From Planctomycetota bacterium (GTDB taxonomy: Bacteria > Planctomycetota > Phycisphaerae > Phycisphaerales > SM1A02): a DNA stretch of 32,588 nt. How positions within the stretch are numbered: position 1 is the first letter of the stretch; the number at the start of each line of letters is the position of its first letter. Positions 1-8,648 of this stretch are shown here, one piece after another. The notes under the pieces are model-generated. The model saw only the letters and a program-made list of their open reading frames with translations, was not told the origin of the DNA and ran no database searches. The position numbers and the translations under genes were made by a program. The DNA lies in NCBI GenBank assembly GCA_022563315.1, contig JADFNO010000021.1, positions 1 to 32,588 of the forward strand, written 5' to 3'.

Positions 1-761
1 GCGCAGATCTATTCGACCCCGGTGAGCCGTTTGCGAATCTCAGGGTCACCCTTCCCGGTGGTACGCCTCTGCAGGCGGAGGATAAGCAGTCGTACGTGTG
101 GCGGTTAGCGCCGTACGTGGACAACGCGTGGGATGTGTTCTACACCGAGTTGCGCGACGCGGGGCTGATGGCGCAACTCCACGCGGAATACAGCGGCGGG
201 ATTTACGGGCCATTCGGCAACAGTGTGACGGGCGGCATCAGCGAGCGACCAACGTACGGCCTGAACTCGATCTTCGTCGGCGGAGACTCGGTCCACGGCG
301 GCACGAGCATTGCAGATCAGCATCCTTGGCAGGACAGCAACCCGGTCATCGCGGCGACGCGCTTCACGCAGGTCAAGAACCCGGCGCGGCTGATCGTCTT
401 TAGCGCCGCGGCCAAGGCGGATGACAGCCTCTCCAGTCAGGTGTATGAGGATCAAGTGCTCGGGTTCTGCGAATTACGCGCGCCGTATCTGGTCAACCCT
501 GGTGACCCGACCGACATTTCTAGTGTTTGGATGCAGCGGCAATGGCTGGTTGGCACCGGCGGCCTGGTGGAGAAGACTCCGCCGACGGGATTCTACAACG
601 ACCCGCCGGGGGCGGGCTTGCCGATTGTCCGCAGCGGCAACGATGTGATTCCAGTTGGGATGCTCGACGGCAGCGCTTCCCTGGAACAAGTGAGCAACCT
701 CTCACGCGACATGCGCCGGTGGAGCCCCTTCGAGGTCGCTTTGCGAGAAACTGGCCCCTAA
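1..761 (+). CDS. Pseudopilin-like (type II secretion / prepilin-type) protein, 5' end cut by window
   Basis: The reading frame is open from base 3 to the TAA at 759-761, so the gene starts upstream of the window and the GTG at 96 is an internal Val codon. The visible 250 or so residues resemble the globular part of planctomycete prepilin-type proteins: a WRLAPYVDN segment, a YGLNSIFVGGD segment, an MLDGSA segment near the end, and the closing SRDMRRWSPF, close to the LRDMRRW ending common in that family. The N-terminal methylation helix that would prove it is outside the window. If correct, the product is a secreted or pilus-associated pseudopilin of unknown substrate. It converges on cysC and probably does not belong to the sulfation locus. 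The family call rests on remembered motif patterns only. Confidence 0.6.
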   Translation, partial: ADLFDPGEPFANLRVTLPGGTPLQAEDKQSYVWRLAPYVDNAWDVFYTELRDAGLMAQLHAEYSGGIYGPFGNSVTGGISERPTYGLNSIFVGGDSVHGGTSIADQHPWQDSNPVIAATRFTQVKNPARLIVFSAAAKADDSLSSQVYEDQVLGFCELRAPYLVNPGDPTDISSVWMQRQWLVGTGGLVEKTPPTGFYNDPPGAGLPIVRSGNDVIPVGMLDGSASLEQVSNLSRDMRRWSPFEVALRETGP

Positions 762-770
762 CGACCCGAC

Positions 771-829
771 CCGCGGATATGCATCCGCGGCTATTAGCGC
801 TGGTCATAGCCCCGCATGTATATGCGGGG
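771..829. repeat. Pair of 8-4-8 hairpins between convergent genes
   Basis: Two perfect palindromes lie side by side: CCGCGGAT-ATGC-ATCCGCGG at 771-790 and CCCCGCAT-GTAT-ATGCGGGG at 810-829. Both have 8-bp stems and 4-base loops, and both lie between the stop codons of the pseudopilin-like gene and cysC. Neither is followed by a T-run, so they are not standard intrinsic terminators, but the position suits a bidirectional transcription block or a REP-like doublet. Read on the minus strand, the second hairpin is followed by CTATG, similar to the hairpin-GGGCTA arrangement seen elsewhere in the window. Confidence 0.65.
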
Positions 830-836
830 GCGGGGG

Positions 837-1457
837 TCACTCAGCCGTGAGCAAGCCGTGCTCTTCGAGGTAAGTCAGCATCGCCCGCACTGAGTCCTCA
901 ACGCTGAGCTTGTCGGTGCGCAGGTGCAGCTCTGCCTTGTCGGGCGCTTCGTACGGATCGTCGATTCCGGTGAATCCCTTGATCTCGCCGGCACGAGCTT
1001 TCTTATAAAGTCCCTTGGGGTCGCGTTCCTCGGCCACGTCCAGCGGCGCATCGACGTAGACCTCGAAGAACGGAAGGCCGGCATCGTCGTGCAGCTTGCG
1101 CACGAGATCGCGATCAGCGCGATAGGGGCTGATGAAGCTGGTGATGGTGATGATCCCCGCCTCGGCGAAGAGCTTGGCCACCTCGCCGATGCGGCGAATG
1201 TTCTCAGCACGGTCCTCAGCGGAGAAGCCGAGGTTCTTGTTCAGGCCGTGGCGGACGTTGTCGCCGTCGAGTCGATAGGCGTGCTTGCCCTGTTGCAGGA
1301 GCACCTGCTCCAAGGCGACGGCGATGGTGCTTTTGCCCGAGGCGGAGAGACCCGTCATCCACAGCGTCACGCCCTTTTGTTGCATGTTCTTGTGGCGCTC
1401 GGCAGACGTGACTTCGCCTTCGTGCCAGGTGATGTTCGTTGCGACTTGCTCAGTCAT
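837..1457 (-). CDS. cysC: Adenylylsulfate (APS) kinase
   Basis: It phosphorylates adenosine 5'-phosphosulfate at the 3' position with ATP to give PAPS, the donor used by sulfotransferases. The 206-residue protein has the family's usual length and order: a leading [11 protein letters not shown] segment, the Walker A loop GLSASGKST at residues 36-44, the [13 protein letters not shown]-binding stretch, [10 protein letters not shown], and [20 protein letters not shown] near the C-terminus. Translation starts at ATG 1457. It lies downstream of sat on the same strand, with only a 78-bp repeat-bearing gap, so the two are probably co-transcribed. No cysH, cysD or cysN is present in the window and six sulfotransferase genes follow, so the likely role is supplying PAPS for glycan sulfation rather than sulfate reduction. 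Family assignment is very secure; the pathway role is inferred. Confidence 0.97.
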   Translation of the reverse strand: MTEQVATNITWHEGEVTSAERHKNMQQKGVTLWMTGLSASGKSTIAVALEQVLLQQGKHAYRLDGDNVRHGLNKNLGFSAEDRAENIRRIGEVAKLFAEAGIITITSFISPYRADRDLVRKLHDDAGLPFFEVYVDAPLDVAEERDPKGLYKKARAGEIKGFTGIDDPYEAPDKAELHLRTDKLSVEDSVRAMLTYLEEHGLLTAE

Positions 1458-1476
1458 GGCTGGTTCTTAGTAGTTC

Positions 1477-1532
1477 GTAGGTAGTTATTGGTACTTGGTA
1501 GGAAGTAGGTAGTTATTGGTAGTTGGTAGGAA
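1477..1532. repeat. 28-bp direct tandem duplication built on a 7-bp period
   Basis: Two adjacent 28-bp units, 1477-1504 and 1505-1532, differ at one base. Each can be cut into four heptamers of the GTAGGTA / GTTATTG / GTASTTG / GTAGGAA kind, so the block is a degenerate heptanucleotide array. It fills almost all of the sat-cysC gap and would be transcribed between the two coding regions. Confidence 0.85.
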
Positions 1533-1535
1533 GGA

Positions 1536-2729
1536 TCATGCGCCGACGGGTTGTTCGGAGGTCGCCCATTTGATGAGCACGTCCGCCACTTCAGGCCGAC
1601 TGAACTCCGGCGGGGGACGTTTGCCTTGGGCGAGCAGCTCGCGGACTTTGGTGCCGGAGAGAAACACCTTCTCATCGGGGCCATGCGGGCAGGTCTTGGC
1701 GCTGGTCATGCCTTCGCAGACGGTGCACCAAGCGGCGTGCTCGAACTTCAACGGCGTGATGCCGATCTCAGCCGGCGTGAAGTCGTCGAAGATCTTTTGT
1801 GCATCGTAGGTGCCGTAGTAATCCCCCACCCCTGCGTGATCGCGCCCGACAATAAAGTGCGAGCAGCCGTAGTTCTTTCGAATCATCGCGTGAAGAAGGG
1901 CCTCGCGCGGTCCGGCATAACGCATCGCGCCCGGCATCACCGACAACATCGTGCAATCGGCAACGTAGTAGTTGTCGATGAGCACCTGGTAGCACGCCAT
2001 GCGAACGTCTGCTGGAATATCACCAGGTTTGGTCTCCCCCACCAGCGGATGGATGAGCACGCCGTCACAGATTTCCAATGCGCACTTGGTCAGATACTCG
2101 TGCGCGCGATGAACAGGATTGCGGGTTTGGAACGCCGTGATGGTCTTCCATCCCTTCGCGGCAAACGCCTCGCGCGTCTTGGCGGGCGGCAGACGAAACT
2201 CGGTGAACTGTTCGCCCGGCTCGACCTGGGGTGTCACGGTGATGACATGAATGGGACCCCCAACAAGCCAGGGCCCTTCGTCGAGCACGGCTCGGACGCC
2301 CGGATGGGCCTCGTCTTCAGTGCGAAAGACATTGGGGATTTCCAGCTTCTTGTCGTGTGGGTAGATTTCTCGGACGTCGATGACCGCTAAGAGCGTGCCG
2401 TCGCCGTGGAACAGCGCAGCCTGCCCACCTTCGCTGAGGCTGGCCTTTGTCGCGTCATCAACGGCGAGCGTGATGGGGATGGGCCAGACCGTGCCATTGG
2501 CCAGCCGAGCCTCCCGGCAGATCGACTCGAAGTCGGCCTTGCCCACGAACCCTTCCAGGGGGCTGAACGCACCCGTGGCGATCATCTCCAGATCGCACGC
2601 CTGCTTCGTCGTGAGTGTGATTTTGGGTAAGCCCGACGCTGCGGACGTGAGTTCCCGCGCGCGATCGGCGTCAGCGAAACGATTGACCAACGTTCCCCCG
2701 TGCGGGGGGATTAGGGATGAAGCGGCCAT
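1536..2729 (-). CDS. sat: Sulfate adenylyltransferase (ATP sulfurylase), single-chain type
   Basis: It catalyses ATP + sulfate to APS + pyrophosphate, the first step of sulfate activation. The protein carries the ATP-binding motif QTRNPVHRAHEYL around residues 201-213, HPLVGETKPGDIP, a GRDHAGVGDYYG segment and a cysteine-containing CTVCEGMTSAKTCPH stretch, all typical of homo-oligomeric Sat. The open frame runs upstream to 2852, but the ATG at 2729 is preferred: AGGAG lies about 7 bases before it and the alignment with the family starts just after it (397 aa). A weak promoter-like pair, TTGCCC and TACCAT with 17-bp spacing, lies on the minus strand at 2781-2809. cysC follows directly, forming a two-gene PAPS synthesis unit. 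Family assignment is very secure; the promoter is tentative. Confidence 0.96.
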   Translation of the reverse strand: MAASSLIPPHGGTLVNRFADADRARELTSAASGLPKITLTTKQACDLEMIATGAFSPLEGFVGKADFESICREARLANGTVWPIPITLAVDDATKASLSEGGQAALFHGDGTLLAVIDVREIYPHDKKLEIPNVFRTEDEAHPGVRAVLDEGPWLVGGPIHVITVTPQVEPGEQFTEFRLPPAKTREAFAAKGWKTITAFQTRNPVHRAHEYLTKCALEICDGVLIHPLVGETKPGDIPADVRMACYQVLIDNYYVADCTMLSVMPGAMRYAGPREALLHAMIRKNYGCSHFIVGRDHAGVGDYYGTYDAQKIFDDFTPAEIGITPLKFEHAAWCTVCEGMTSAKTCPHGPDEKVFLSGTKVRELLAQGKRPPPEFSRPEVADVLIKWATSEQPVGA

Positions 2730-3273
2730 GAAGACTCCTCTCCCCTTTCCGTGGGAGCGACTCGGAAACAAGGGGAGCCGATGGTAGCCGGTTGCGGTAG
2801 CCGGGGCAATAGTAATCCTTGATCGCGCACCCCGCCGATCCTCCTGTTTCATCGTCAGGATTCAGCCCCAGGGAAGCGCGTGGTGGCACAGCCTGTTCTA
2901 GCGGAGCTGTCTTACTAGCGATGTCCGTAACCAGACGGATGCTTGGCACGTCCGCTAATCCGCCCCCCGCCGGGGCGGCAGTTCTACACCTAACTCTACG
3001 ACGTAGCGATCGATCTGGTTCTTACGGAGTACTTCGAATCAGGCGCTATTGTTCGTCTTCCCAAGCGCTCTGAGAGACCTCGAAATAGAGGCCAAGGGCT
3101 GGTAACGTGTCGACAGTACCTGAGCCATGACTTACGCTACATAAGCCGGACAGCGGTCAACCTACATCGTTCTTCTCCGACGTCTCTGCGGACGATCAGC
3201 CGTTTGGCAGATCGAACGAAGGCTGTCAGGTGCGACGTGATTTGGCGGACGGCCGGATCGATGGGCCAAGCGG
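2730..3273. other. Intergenic stretch without a recognisable gene
   Basis: This is the divergent gap between sat (minus) and the first sulfotransferase (plus). Apart from the sat ribosome site and the weak promoter at 2781-2809, the only structure seen is a GC-rich hairpin with a 7-bp stem, CCGCCCC at 2960-2966 pairing with GGGGCGG at 2972-2978. No tRNA, no conserved small ORF and no clear promoter for the plus-strand gene were recognised. Confidence 0.5.
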
Positions 3274-4164
3274 ATGCAAGCGATCGAGAACACGCGCATA
3301 CACCTGTTTATTCTCTGCCCGCCGTTTTGCGGCTCCACGCTGCTGTGGAAGCTAATTTCTACGTCGCGCAATGTGTCGGCGCTTCCGGACGAGGGCCAGT
3401 TCCTACCCGAAGCCAGGCCCCTCATGCGAGGCGACTCGGTCAACCCGGACAAGCGCATCCCGTGGAGCGCGGTTGAAATAATCTGGCGTCGATATTGGGA
3501 CCTCTCCAAGCCCATCCTGCTTGAAAAAAGTCCACCGAACGTTATGCGCGCCGATCAGATTGAGGCGCACTTCGAGAACGCAGCGTTCATCGCCATGATG
3601 CGCGATCCGTATGCTTTCTGTGAAGGGCATCACCGGAGACTCGGCAAGGGCGTAAAGTTCGCAGCAGACCGCTGGTGTCAATTCGCACAAATGCAGCGGC
3701 GCAACATCCAAGAGCGCGCGCGGATTCTCTATTTCACCTACGAAGAGTTGACGGAAGATACATGTGGCGTCGCGCAACAAATCACCGACTTTCTACCGGA
3801 ACTCAAAAGCATCGACATTGACCGAACGTTCAAGCTCAAGTCGATCAAGGGACGGCGAGCGAGGCCGATTGCTAACCTGAACGAATCAAAAATCAAGCAC
3901 TTGAGCCGCCGCGAGATTCACACCATCAGCACAATCTTGGATTCGCACGAAGAATTGGTCAACTCCTTCGGGTATGAGATTCTCTCGGCAGACGCTGTCC
4001 AGATTCCGACGACGTTGCACCGGAGGGTCACCTGGGCAGCATCCCGTTCGCGACGTTGGGTTGACCGGTCACTGCGGCGCCTCGCGATCGCACTTGGCGC
4101 GAAGCGCCGATCGGTGCGGGGCGAGCCGACGGATCGTTCGCAGCGCCCCCACGATGGCCCGTAA
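3274..4164 (+). CDS. PAPS-dependent sulfotransferase 1
   Basis: The protein begins with a beta strand leading into the 5'-phosphosulfate-binding loop, FILCPPFCGSTLLWKLI (residues 11-27), where GST replaces the GTT of many family members. The 3'-phosphate-binding strand and helix follow as FIAMMRDPYAFCEGHHRR. These are the two hallmark PAPS sites of the sulfotransferase superfamily. The length (296 aa) is usual, but the last 45 residues form a strongly basic tail with no family match. The ATG at 3274 has only a weak ribosome site. The gene opens the plus-strand run of three sulfotransferases beside sat-cysC. The acceptor is unknown; a locus glycan is the inference. It is the most divergent of the six, so a sulfated small molecule or protein remains possible. 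Confidence 0.82.
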   Translation: MQAIENTRIHLFILCPPFCGSTLLWKLISTSRNVSALPDEGQFLPEARPLMRGDSVNPDKRIPWSAVEIIWRRYWDLSKPILLEKSPPNVMRADQIEAHFENAAFIAMMRDPYAFCEGHHRRLGKGVKFAADRWCQFAQMQRRNIQERARILYFTYEELTEDTCGVAQQITDFLPELKSIDIDRTFKLKSIKGRRARPIANLNESKIKHLSRREIHTISTILDSHEELVNSFGYEILSADAVQIPTTLHRRVTWAASRSRRWVDRSLRRLAIALGAKRRSVRGEPTDRSQRPHDGP

Positions 4165-4368
4165 GGCGCCGCGGCTGCGCTGAGCCACGCGTCTGAAACG
4201 TTGAGCCGAGGCCGCGCCGGCTCGATGCGGTCCTGTTCGAGCGCGACCCGCCGGGGCTAGAATGGGCTCCAGGCGAGCAGACATTGGGGCGATCAAAGCT
4301 CGTATACCCCCAAAGGCCGGCGCTGCCGATGCCAGCGACGCCGGGCGAATACAGAAAAGATCGACGGC

Positions 4369-5229
4369 GTGAACCTCAAACTCTCTCTGATTACGGCTTC
4401 CCACCACGTCACGTGGTTCCTGGGCACGCGGTTTCCCGAGACGATTCCGCTGGTGTTCGTGGTGGGTTATCCCAAGAGCGGGACCACGTGGGCGTGTAAA
4501 GTTGTGGCCGATTATCTCCAGTTGCCCTGGCCCAGGCTTTCGCTGCTGCCCGTGGGGTGCCCGGCGGTGGTGCACGGCCACGAGCGCGTCTGGAAGCGGT
4601 ATCGCAAGGGCGTGTACGTGGTCCGTGACGGGCGCGACGCGCTGGTTTCGCAATACTTCTTCATGACTCGCCATCTTCCGGAGGGCGATCATCCTCGGCT
4701 CACCGCTCGTCAGCGACGAGTGTTTCCCGGACTCGTCAACAAGAACAATGCTCGGGCGAACATGGCCGGATTCATTCAGCGTCAAATGGTCTCGCCGCAC
4801 TCCGCGCGCGCCAATTGGGGCGATCACGTTCGTTCATTCTTCGAGGTGGACAACCCCAACGTCGTGCTCCTTCGCTATGAAGATCTGCTGACCGACGGAT
4901 CGACAGCGCTGGCCGAGGCGATGTCGCAACTGACCGGCGACGAGCCGAACGTGGCGCGTGCGGCCGAGTCGCTCAAGCGGTATTCGTTCCGTCGGCAGTC
5001 CGGACGTGATCCCGGGCAGGAGGTCCGCAGCGCTTTCTTGCGCAAAGGGCAGGCTGGGGATTGGAAGAACCATTTCACGCGCGAAACCGCTGAGATCTTC
5101 GATCACTACTGCGGAGACACGCTGATCGCGGCTGGATACGAAAACGATCACACCTGGGTCGAATCGGTCGGCGCCGACGGCCAGGCCGTTGCCCACGCGA
5201 CGACGGCGGCTTCGGAGGCCGGGGCGTGA
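4369..5229 (+). CDS. PAPS-dependent sulfotransferase 2 (Sulfotransfer_1 type)
   Basis: The protein carries the textbook PAPS loop VVGYPKSGTTWACKV near residue 28 and the 3'-phosphate site YVVRDGRDALVSQYFF, followed by LLRYEDLLTD and a C-terminal RKGQAGDWKNHFT segment, the RKGxxGDW motif that closes over PAPS in cytosolic sulfotransferases. All key motifs are intact, so activity is likely. A GTG start at 4369 is used because no ATG precedes the PAPS loop in a sensible place; the ribosome site is poor. The stop codon overlaps the start of the next gene as GTGA, so translation of the next sulfotransferase is probably coupled. The acceptor is unknown and inferred to be a sugar of the locus polysaccharide. 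Confidence 0.93.
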   Translation: MNLKLSLITASHHVTWFLGTRFPETIPLVFVVGYPKSGTTWACKVVADYLQLPWPRLSLLPVGCPAVVHGHERVWKRYRKGVYVVRDGRDALVSQYFFMTRHLPEGDHPRLTARQRRVFPGLVNKNNARANMAGFIQRQMVSPHSARANWGDHVRSFFEVDNPNVVLLRYEDLLTDGSTALAEAMSQLTGDEPNVARAAESLKRYSFRRQSGRDPGQEVRSAFLRKGQAGDWKNHFTRETAEIFDHYCGDTLIAAGYENDHTWVESVGADGQAVAHATTAASEAGA

Positions 5230-6113
5230 GACTCCCGGACTTTCTCATCATCGGGGCCATGAAGGCGGGAACCACATCGCTGTATCGCGACCTGCTGGCC
5301 AACTCTGCGGTGTTTATGCCCATCGACAAGGAGCCGTGGAACCTCGCAGGCGACGACGTCTGCCAACCCCAGGGACTTCGGCAGTACGCGAAACTCTTTG
5401 AGAAAGCAAAGGCGCATCAAGTCTGTGGGGAGGCCTCCACCGTCTACAGTCAACTGCCTGATATCACCGGCGTGCCCCGGCGGGCCCGAGAGGTGCTGGG
5501 CGATCGGTTGATGGTGATCTACCTGGTGCGGGAGCCGGTGTCGCGCATCGTCAGCCACCACCACCACCTGTGGTTATCAGGCGTCGTCGCCTGCGGCATC
5601 GACGATGCGGTGCGCCAGTACCCGAGGCTGATCAACTACAGCCGATACGCGATGCAGATCGAACCGTGGCGGGAGGTGCTGGGCCCGCAGCAGGTCTTGA
5701 TCGTGCAATTCGAAACGTACATCAATGATCGCCGCGGCACGGTCGCGTCGGTGAGCCGATTCCTCGGCATCGAGCCGCAATGTGAACAGATTCGCGCTGA
5801 GACGGCGTATAACAAGAGCGAGGGCAAACCTGTGCCCAAAGGTCCGGTGGCGAACTTGCGGCACCGCTGGCTGTACCGCACCATCGTGCGGCCTCTGCTT
5901 CCCTTGTCGGCCCGGGAAAAGCTTCGATCCACCCTGCTGCCCAAGGCTCAAGATCGGCCCGATCCGCCATCTATCGAAACGGTGCGGTACATCATCGAGC
6001 AGGTCCGTGACGATGCCGAACTACTGCGCGCCATCATGAGCAGTGACGAGCCGCTATGGGATTTCCAGGACGTTCTGCGGCGCTACGAAGTCATGCAAAC
6101 ATCGCAACGCTAG
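5226..6113 (+). CDS. PAPS-dependent sulfotransferase 3 (heparan N-sulfotransferase/NodH-like)
   Basis: It starts with DFLIIGAMKAGTTSLYRDLL, whose first residues form the N-terminal strand and PAPS loop in the arrangement of heparan sulfate N- and 3-O-sulfotransferases. EASTVYSQLPD and the 3'-phosphate site IYLVREPVSRIVSHHHHLW follow. YSRYAMQIEPWREVLGPQQVLIVQFE is the segment usual in this subfamily. The GTG start at 5226 overlaps the previous gene's stop by four bases. It ends at TAG 6111-6113, which shares a CTAG with the stop codon of the convergent glycosyltransferase, so there is no intergenic space. The subfamily favours carbohydrate acceptors, which supports a glycan target, but the exact sugar and position cannot be read from sequence. 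Confidence 0.93.
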   Translation: MRLPDFLIIGAMKAGTTSLYRDLLANSAVFMPIDKEPWNLAGDDVCQPQGLRQYAKLFEKAKAHQVCGEASTVYSQLPDITGVPRRAREVLGDRLMVIYLVREPVSRIVSHHHHLWLSGVVACGIDDAVRQYPRLINYSRYAMQIEPWREVLGPQQVLIVQFETYINDRRGTVASVSRFLGIEPQCEQIRAETAYNKSEGKPVPKGPVANLRHRWLYRTIVRPLLPLSAREKLRSTLLPKAQDRPDPPSIETVRYIIEQVRDDAELLRAIMSSDEPLWDFQDVLRRYEVMQTSQR

Positions 6114-7291
6114 ACTTCCAGGAGCTTGATCAGTCTCGGCAGCACCACCGACTCATCATACTTTTCCGTCAAATACTCCACCAGCTTCTCTGCCGGGACC
6201 GGCACGAGTTTGCCGGTCAGAAAATCATCGACCTTCTGCTGCAAAGCGAGAACGTTCCCAGCCGGCACAATAAAGTCGGGCAGGATCGGCTGCATGGTCT
6301 CCGGAAGCGCACAGGAATCGGTGCTCAAGACCGGGCACCCAAATGCAAACGCTTCCAACGTAATGAGACCGAAACATTCTAACGCCACGGTCGGCAACAC
6401 GAAGAGATCGGCCGCCTCATACGACAGCGCTAACGCTTCATCGGAAATCCGGCCGGTAAACCGCACGCAGCCATCACCGCCGAGCTCTCTCGCCATCGCT
6501 TCGAAGGAAGTCCGAAGCGGTCCATCGCCGGCCAGCACGAAGATGCACCGCCCCTCAGCCGCCAGGGGGGTGATGGCCTGAATGGCAATATCAAGCCCAT
6601 ACCGCGACGCATGGCGACGAACCGTAAACAGGATCTTTTCATTCTCGGGCCAGCCGAGCCGCCGCCGTGCTTCTACCTTCGTGTGTACTCGTTTCAGATC
6701 CGGGCGACGCCAATGCGGAACAACCGTGACCCGATCGCCCAAGCCATGAAAATGGTCCACCTGCCGGCGCGTAAACTCTGATAGCGTTTGGATGCCGGCG
6801 CACTTGTTCAGCAGATCGCCTTCAATCCGTTTGAGTCGCCCCAGGCCAAAGGCCAATTTGATGCGACCGGGAATCCCTTGATTCGCCCAGTTGATCTTTT
6901 GCTCCAGCACCATTGGCGAGTGCATGGTGTAGATATAACGGGGGCCATCACCCAACGCCCGCATCACACCGACGCCGGTAAAGGGCGCGTGGATGTGAAC
7001 CACGTCCCAAGTCTCATGACCGAGCCATTTGCGTGTGGCCTGAGCTGCAGCCTGAATGGCTCGCTCAGCCCGTCTGGGATGCCAGCTGGCAAGGGAAGGA
7101 CGATCGTACCGCAAGATGCGCACGCCATGCGATTCTGAAAGGGAGCCTGGACCATCTCCAGCGCTCTGTCGAGTGCAGACGATGGTCACAGCGTGTCCGC
7201 GATCGCGCATCGCCAACGCAGTATCCCACGCGACACGCTCCGCCCCGCCTGGTTGGTCAAGAAAGCACGAGCCGGCCGAAAGATAGTTCAT
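6110..7291 (-). CDS. GT4-family glycosyltransferase A
   Basis: The 393-residue protein has the GT-B layout. An N-terminal glycine-rich GGAERVAWDTALAMRDRGH leads the acceptor domain. In the C-terminal domain the donor-site segment ILFTVRRHASRYGLDIAIQAI, FVLAGDGPL, the FTGRIS loop, and the retaining GT4 signature ECFGLITLE (E-x7-E) are visible. It should transfer a sugar from a nucleotide donor with retention of configuration, on the cytoplasmic face. The ATG at 7291 is preceded closely by GAGGTGAGAG, a good ribosome site. It is the last gene of a minus-strand series that also carries two sulfotransferases and wzy. Donor and acceptor cannot be predicted. Confidence 0.92.
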   Translation of the reverse strand: MNYLSAGSCFLDQPGGAERVAWDTALAMRDRGHAVTIVCTRQSAGDGPGSLSESHGVRILRYDRPSLASWHPRRAERAIQAAAQATRKWLGHETWDVVHIHAPFTGVGVMRALGDGPRYIYTMHSPMVLEQKINWANQGIPGRIKLAFGLGRLKRIEGDLLNKCAGIQTLSEFTRRQVDHFHGLGDRVTVVPHWRRPDLKRVHTKVEARRRLGWPENEKILFTVRRHASRYGLDIAIQAITPLAAEGRCIFVLAGDGPLRTSFEAMARELGGDGCVRFTGRISDEALALSYEAADLFVLPTVALECFGLITLEAFAFGCPVLSTDSCALPETMQPILPDFIVPAGNVLALQQKVDDFLTGKLVPVPAEKLVEYLTEKYDESVVLPRLIKLLEV

Positions 7292-7614
7292 CTCTCACCT
7301 CGGAGACGCCTCGCCGCACGAACCCGTCGCAACTGGGTCCCGATTCGCCAGCAGTCCCACCCGTGCGAGGCGCCGCTCGCACCGGACGGTCGCGACGAAC
7401 AGGGTGCCGCGAGATCACCGACCAAGTTGTACCCGAGTTCCCCCGACGGCGAGACGGTCGCGCAAACGCCTGGAAGCTCGGTCTCGCTCTCTTGTGACAC
7501 TTTTACTACAAACGGTGCGGATATCAATTGGAAAACGTGGAGAAAACGGACCCCGGTGGGTGGACCAGGGCCCGGGGGCTAACTCGCTCGTGGGGTCCGG
7601 TTCGCCCGCCGGCG
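7292..7614. other. Intergenic gap, 323 bp, no supported gene
   Basis: The gap separates sulfotransferase 4 from glycosyltransferase A on the same strand. A 79-codon minus-strand frame crosses it but has no recognisable content and overlaps the start of the glycosyltransferase. A locally AT-rich patch around 7495-7545 could hold a promoter for the glycosyltransferase, but no convincing -35/-10 pair was seen. Confidence 0.4.
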
Positions 7615-8520
7615 TCAGGCCTTCCTACCGGCAACCGTCCCAGAATCGAGCGCGGTCGGAGTACCGGGCGCATCCAAGGGCCAGAAGTCGGCGGGCTTGC
7701 CGTAGAACTCGAGGAACCGTCGAACGTCGTCACCGATACGATCGACGACCCACTGGCGGGTCTGCTCGTCCCACCGCGGTCGCTGCTGAATCGGCTTCGT
7801 GAATCTCCGCTTGAAGGCGCGCCGCAACGCTCTGGGGATCAGGGCGTCGCGCAACCGATCGTAGCCCGGTAGCCGCCGCAACGCGTTCAAGACGATCCGA
7901 TCCTCGTGCTTGTCATCCCAGACATTGCGCGGCCTATCTGTGTCTTGCACCTGCGCCTGTGGTTTCACCTCGAGGAACTCGAAACACTTGCTGAGTACGG
8001 CGTGCGGGTCGGACTTGAAGTCATCGAAGAACAGCACGAGTATACGTTCATCGGGGATATACCGGCGATAGGCATTGATCTGGGTCCAGTACAGGCTCGA
8101 GTCAATCAGCGGCGGCCAGGTATACAGTGCCCGGGAGAACGACGCCGGGATCTTATGTCCCTGGTACCTCCATTGAATCCACTGCGACTCCAGGCGCTCC
8201 AGCGGGCTCCGCGTGATGTAGATGATCCGCGCATCCGGAGCATAATCGACGAGCCGCTTGAGAGCGTCGGGGTAGACACCGGTTTGCGAGTACGTGGTGC
8301 TTCCGTCGCCGATGGCCTTGTGACCTGTGGCCGATTCAAACAGCGAGGCGTACCAGCCATAACCGCGCTTGAACTTCTTCGGTATGGTGAAGAACTGCGG
8401 CTCTTTCGGATCGCAGATGAACACGTCAGGATGAGCGCCCAGCAGCTCGCAAACGCTTGTCGTTCCCGCCTTGGGGGCGCCGATGAGGAAGAAATTCGGC
8501 TTGACAATCGTACCTCGCAT
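7615..8520 (-). CDS. PAPS-dependent sulfotransferase 4
   Basis: Its PAPS loop reads NFFLIGAPKAGTTSVCELL, with DPKEPQFF following as in NodH/heparan-type enzymes, then GDGSTTYSQ and the 3'-phosphate site IIYITRSPLERLESQWIQW. RYIPDERILVLFFDDF is the conserved segment before the C-terminal helices. The frame starts at 8538, but the ATG at 8520 is preferred because AGGAGG sits four to five bases upstream, giving 301 aa. It shares the PKxGTTS...HPDVF layout with sulfotransferase 5, and the two are separated by a relic of the wzy 3' end, so they may be paralogues from a tandem duplication. Its acceptor is unknown. Confidence 0.93.
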   Translation of the reverse strand: MRGTIVKPNFFLIGAPKAGTTSVCELLGAHPDVFICDPKEPQFFTIPKKFKRGYGWYASLFESATGHKAIGDGSTTYSQTGVYPDALKRLVDYAPDARIIYITRSPLERLESQWIQWRYQGHKIPASFSRALYTWPPLIDSSLYWTQINAYRRYIPDERILVLFFDDFKSDPHAVLSKCFEFLEVKPQAQVQDTDRPRNVWDDKHEDRIVLNALRRLPGYDRLRDALIPRALRRAFKRRFTKPIQQRPRWDEQTRQWVVDRIGDDVRRFLEFYGKPADFWPLDAPGTPTALDSGTVAGRKA

Positions 8521-8648
8521 ACTGCCTCCTGCTTCCACCTACGCATGTTGAACCGCGGACTCCCTATCAGTTGTCGGCCGAAGAATCCCGGAGTTCGCGT
8601 ATTCGTAATCTTATTAGGCCTTGAAACGGAAGCAAGCGTCCACGACCC

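Noticed and set aside
1477-1532. 28-bp repeats considered as a CRISPR array
   Set aside because: The two units touch each other with no spacer; it is a tandem duplication.
1551-2390. 279-codon plus-strand frame opposite sat
   Set aside because: It is antisense to a certain sat gene, has no recognisable motif and reflects the high GC content.
2853-3273. Possible tRNA or small RNA gene in the sat-sulfotransferase gap
   Set aside because: No cloverleaf, T-loop motif or terminator could be assembled; only one GC-rich hairpin is present.
7288-7527. 79-codon minus-strand frame before glycosyltransferase A
   Set aside because: It has no recognisable content and overlaps a glycosyltransferase start that has its own good ribosome site.
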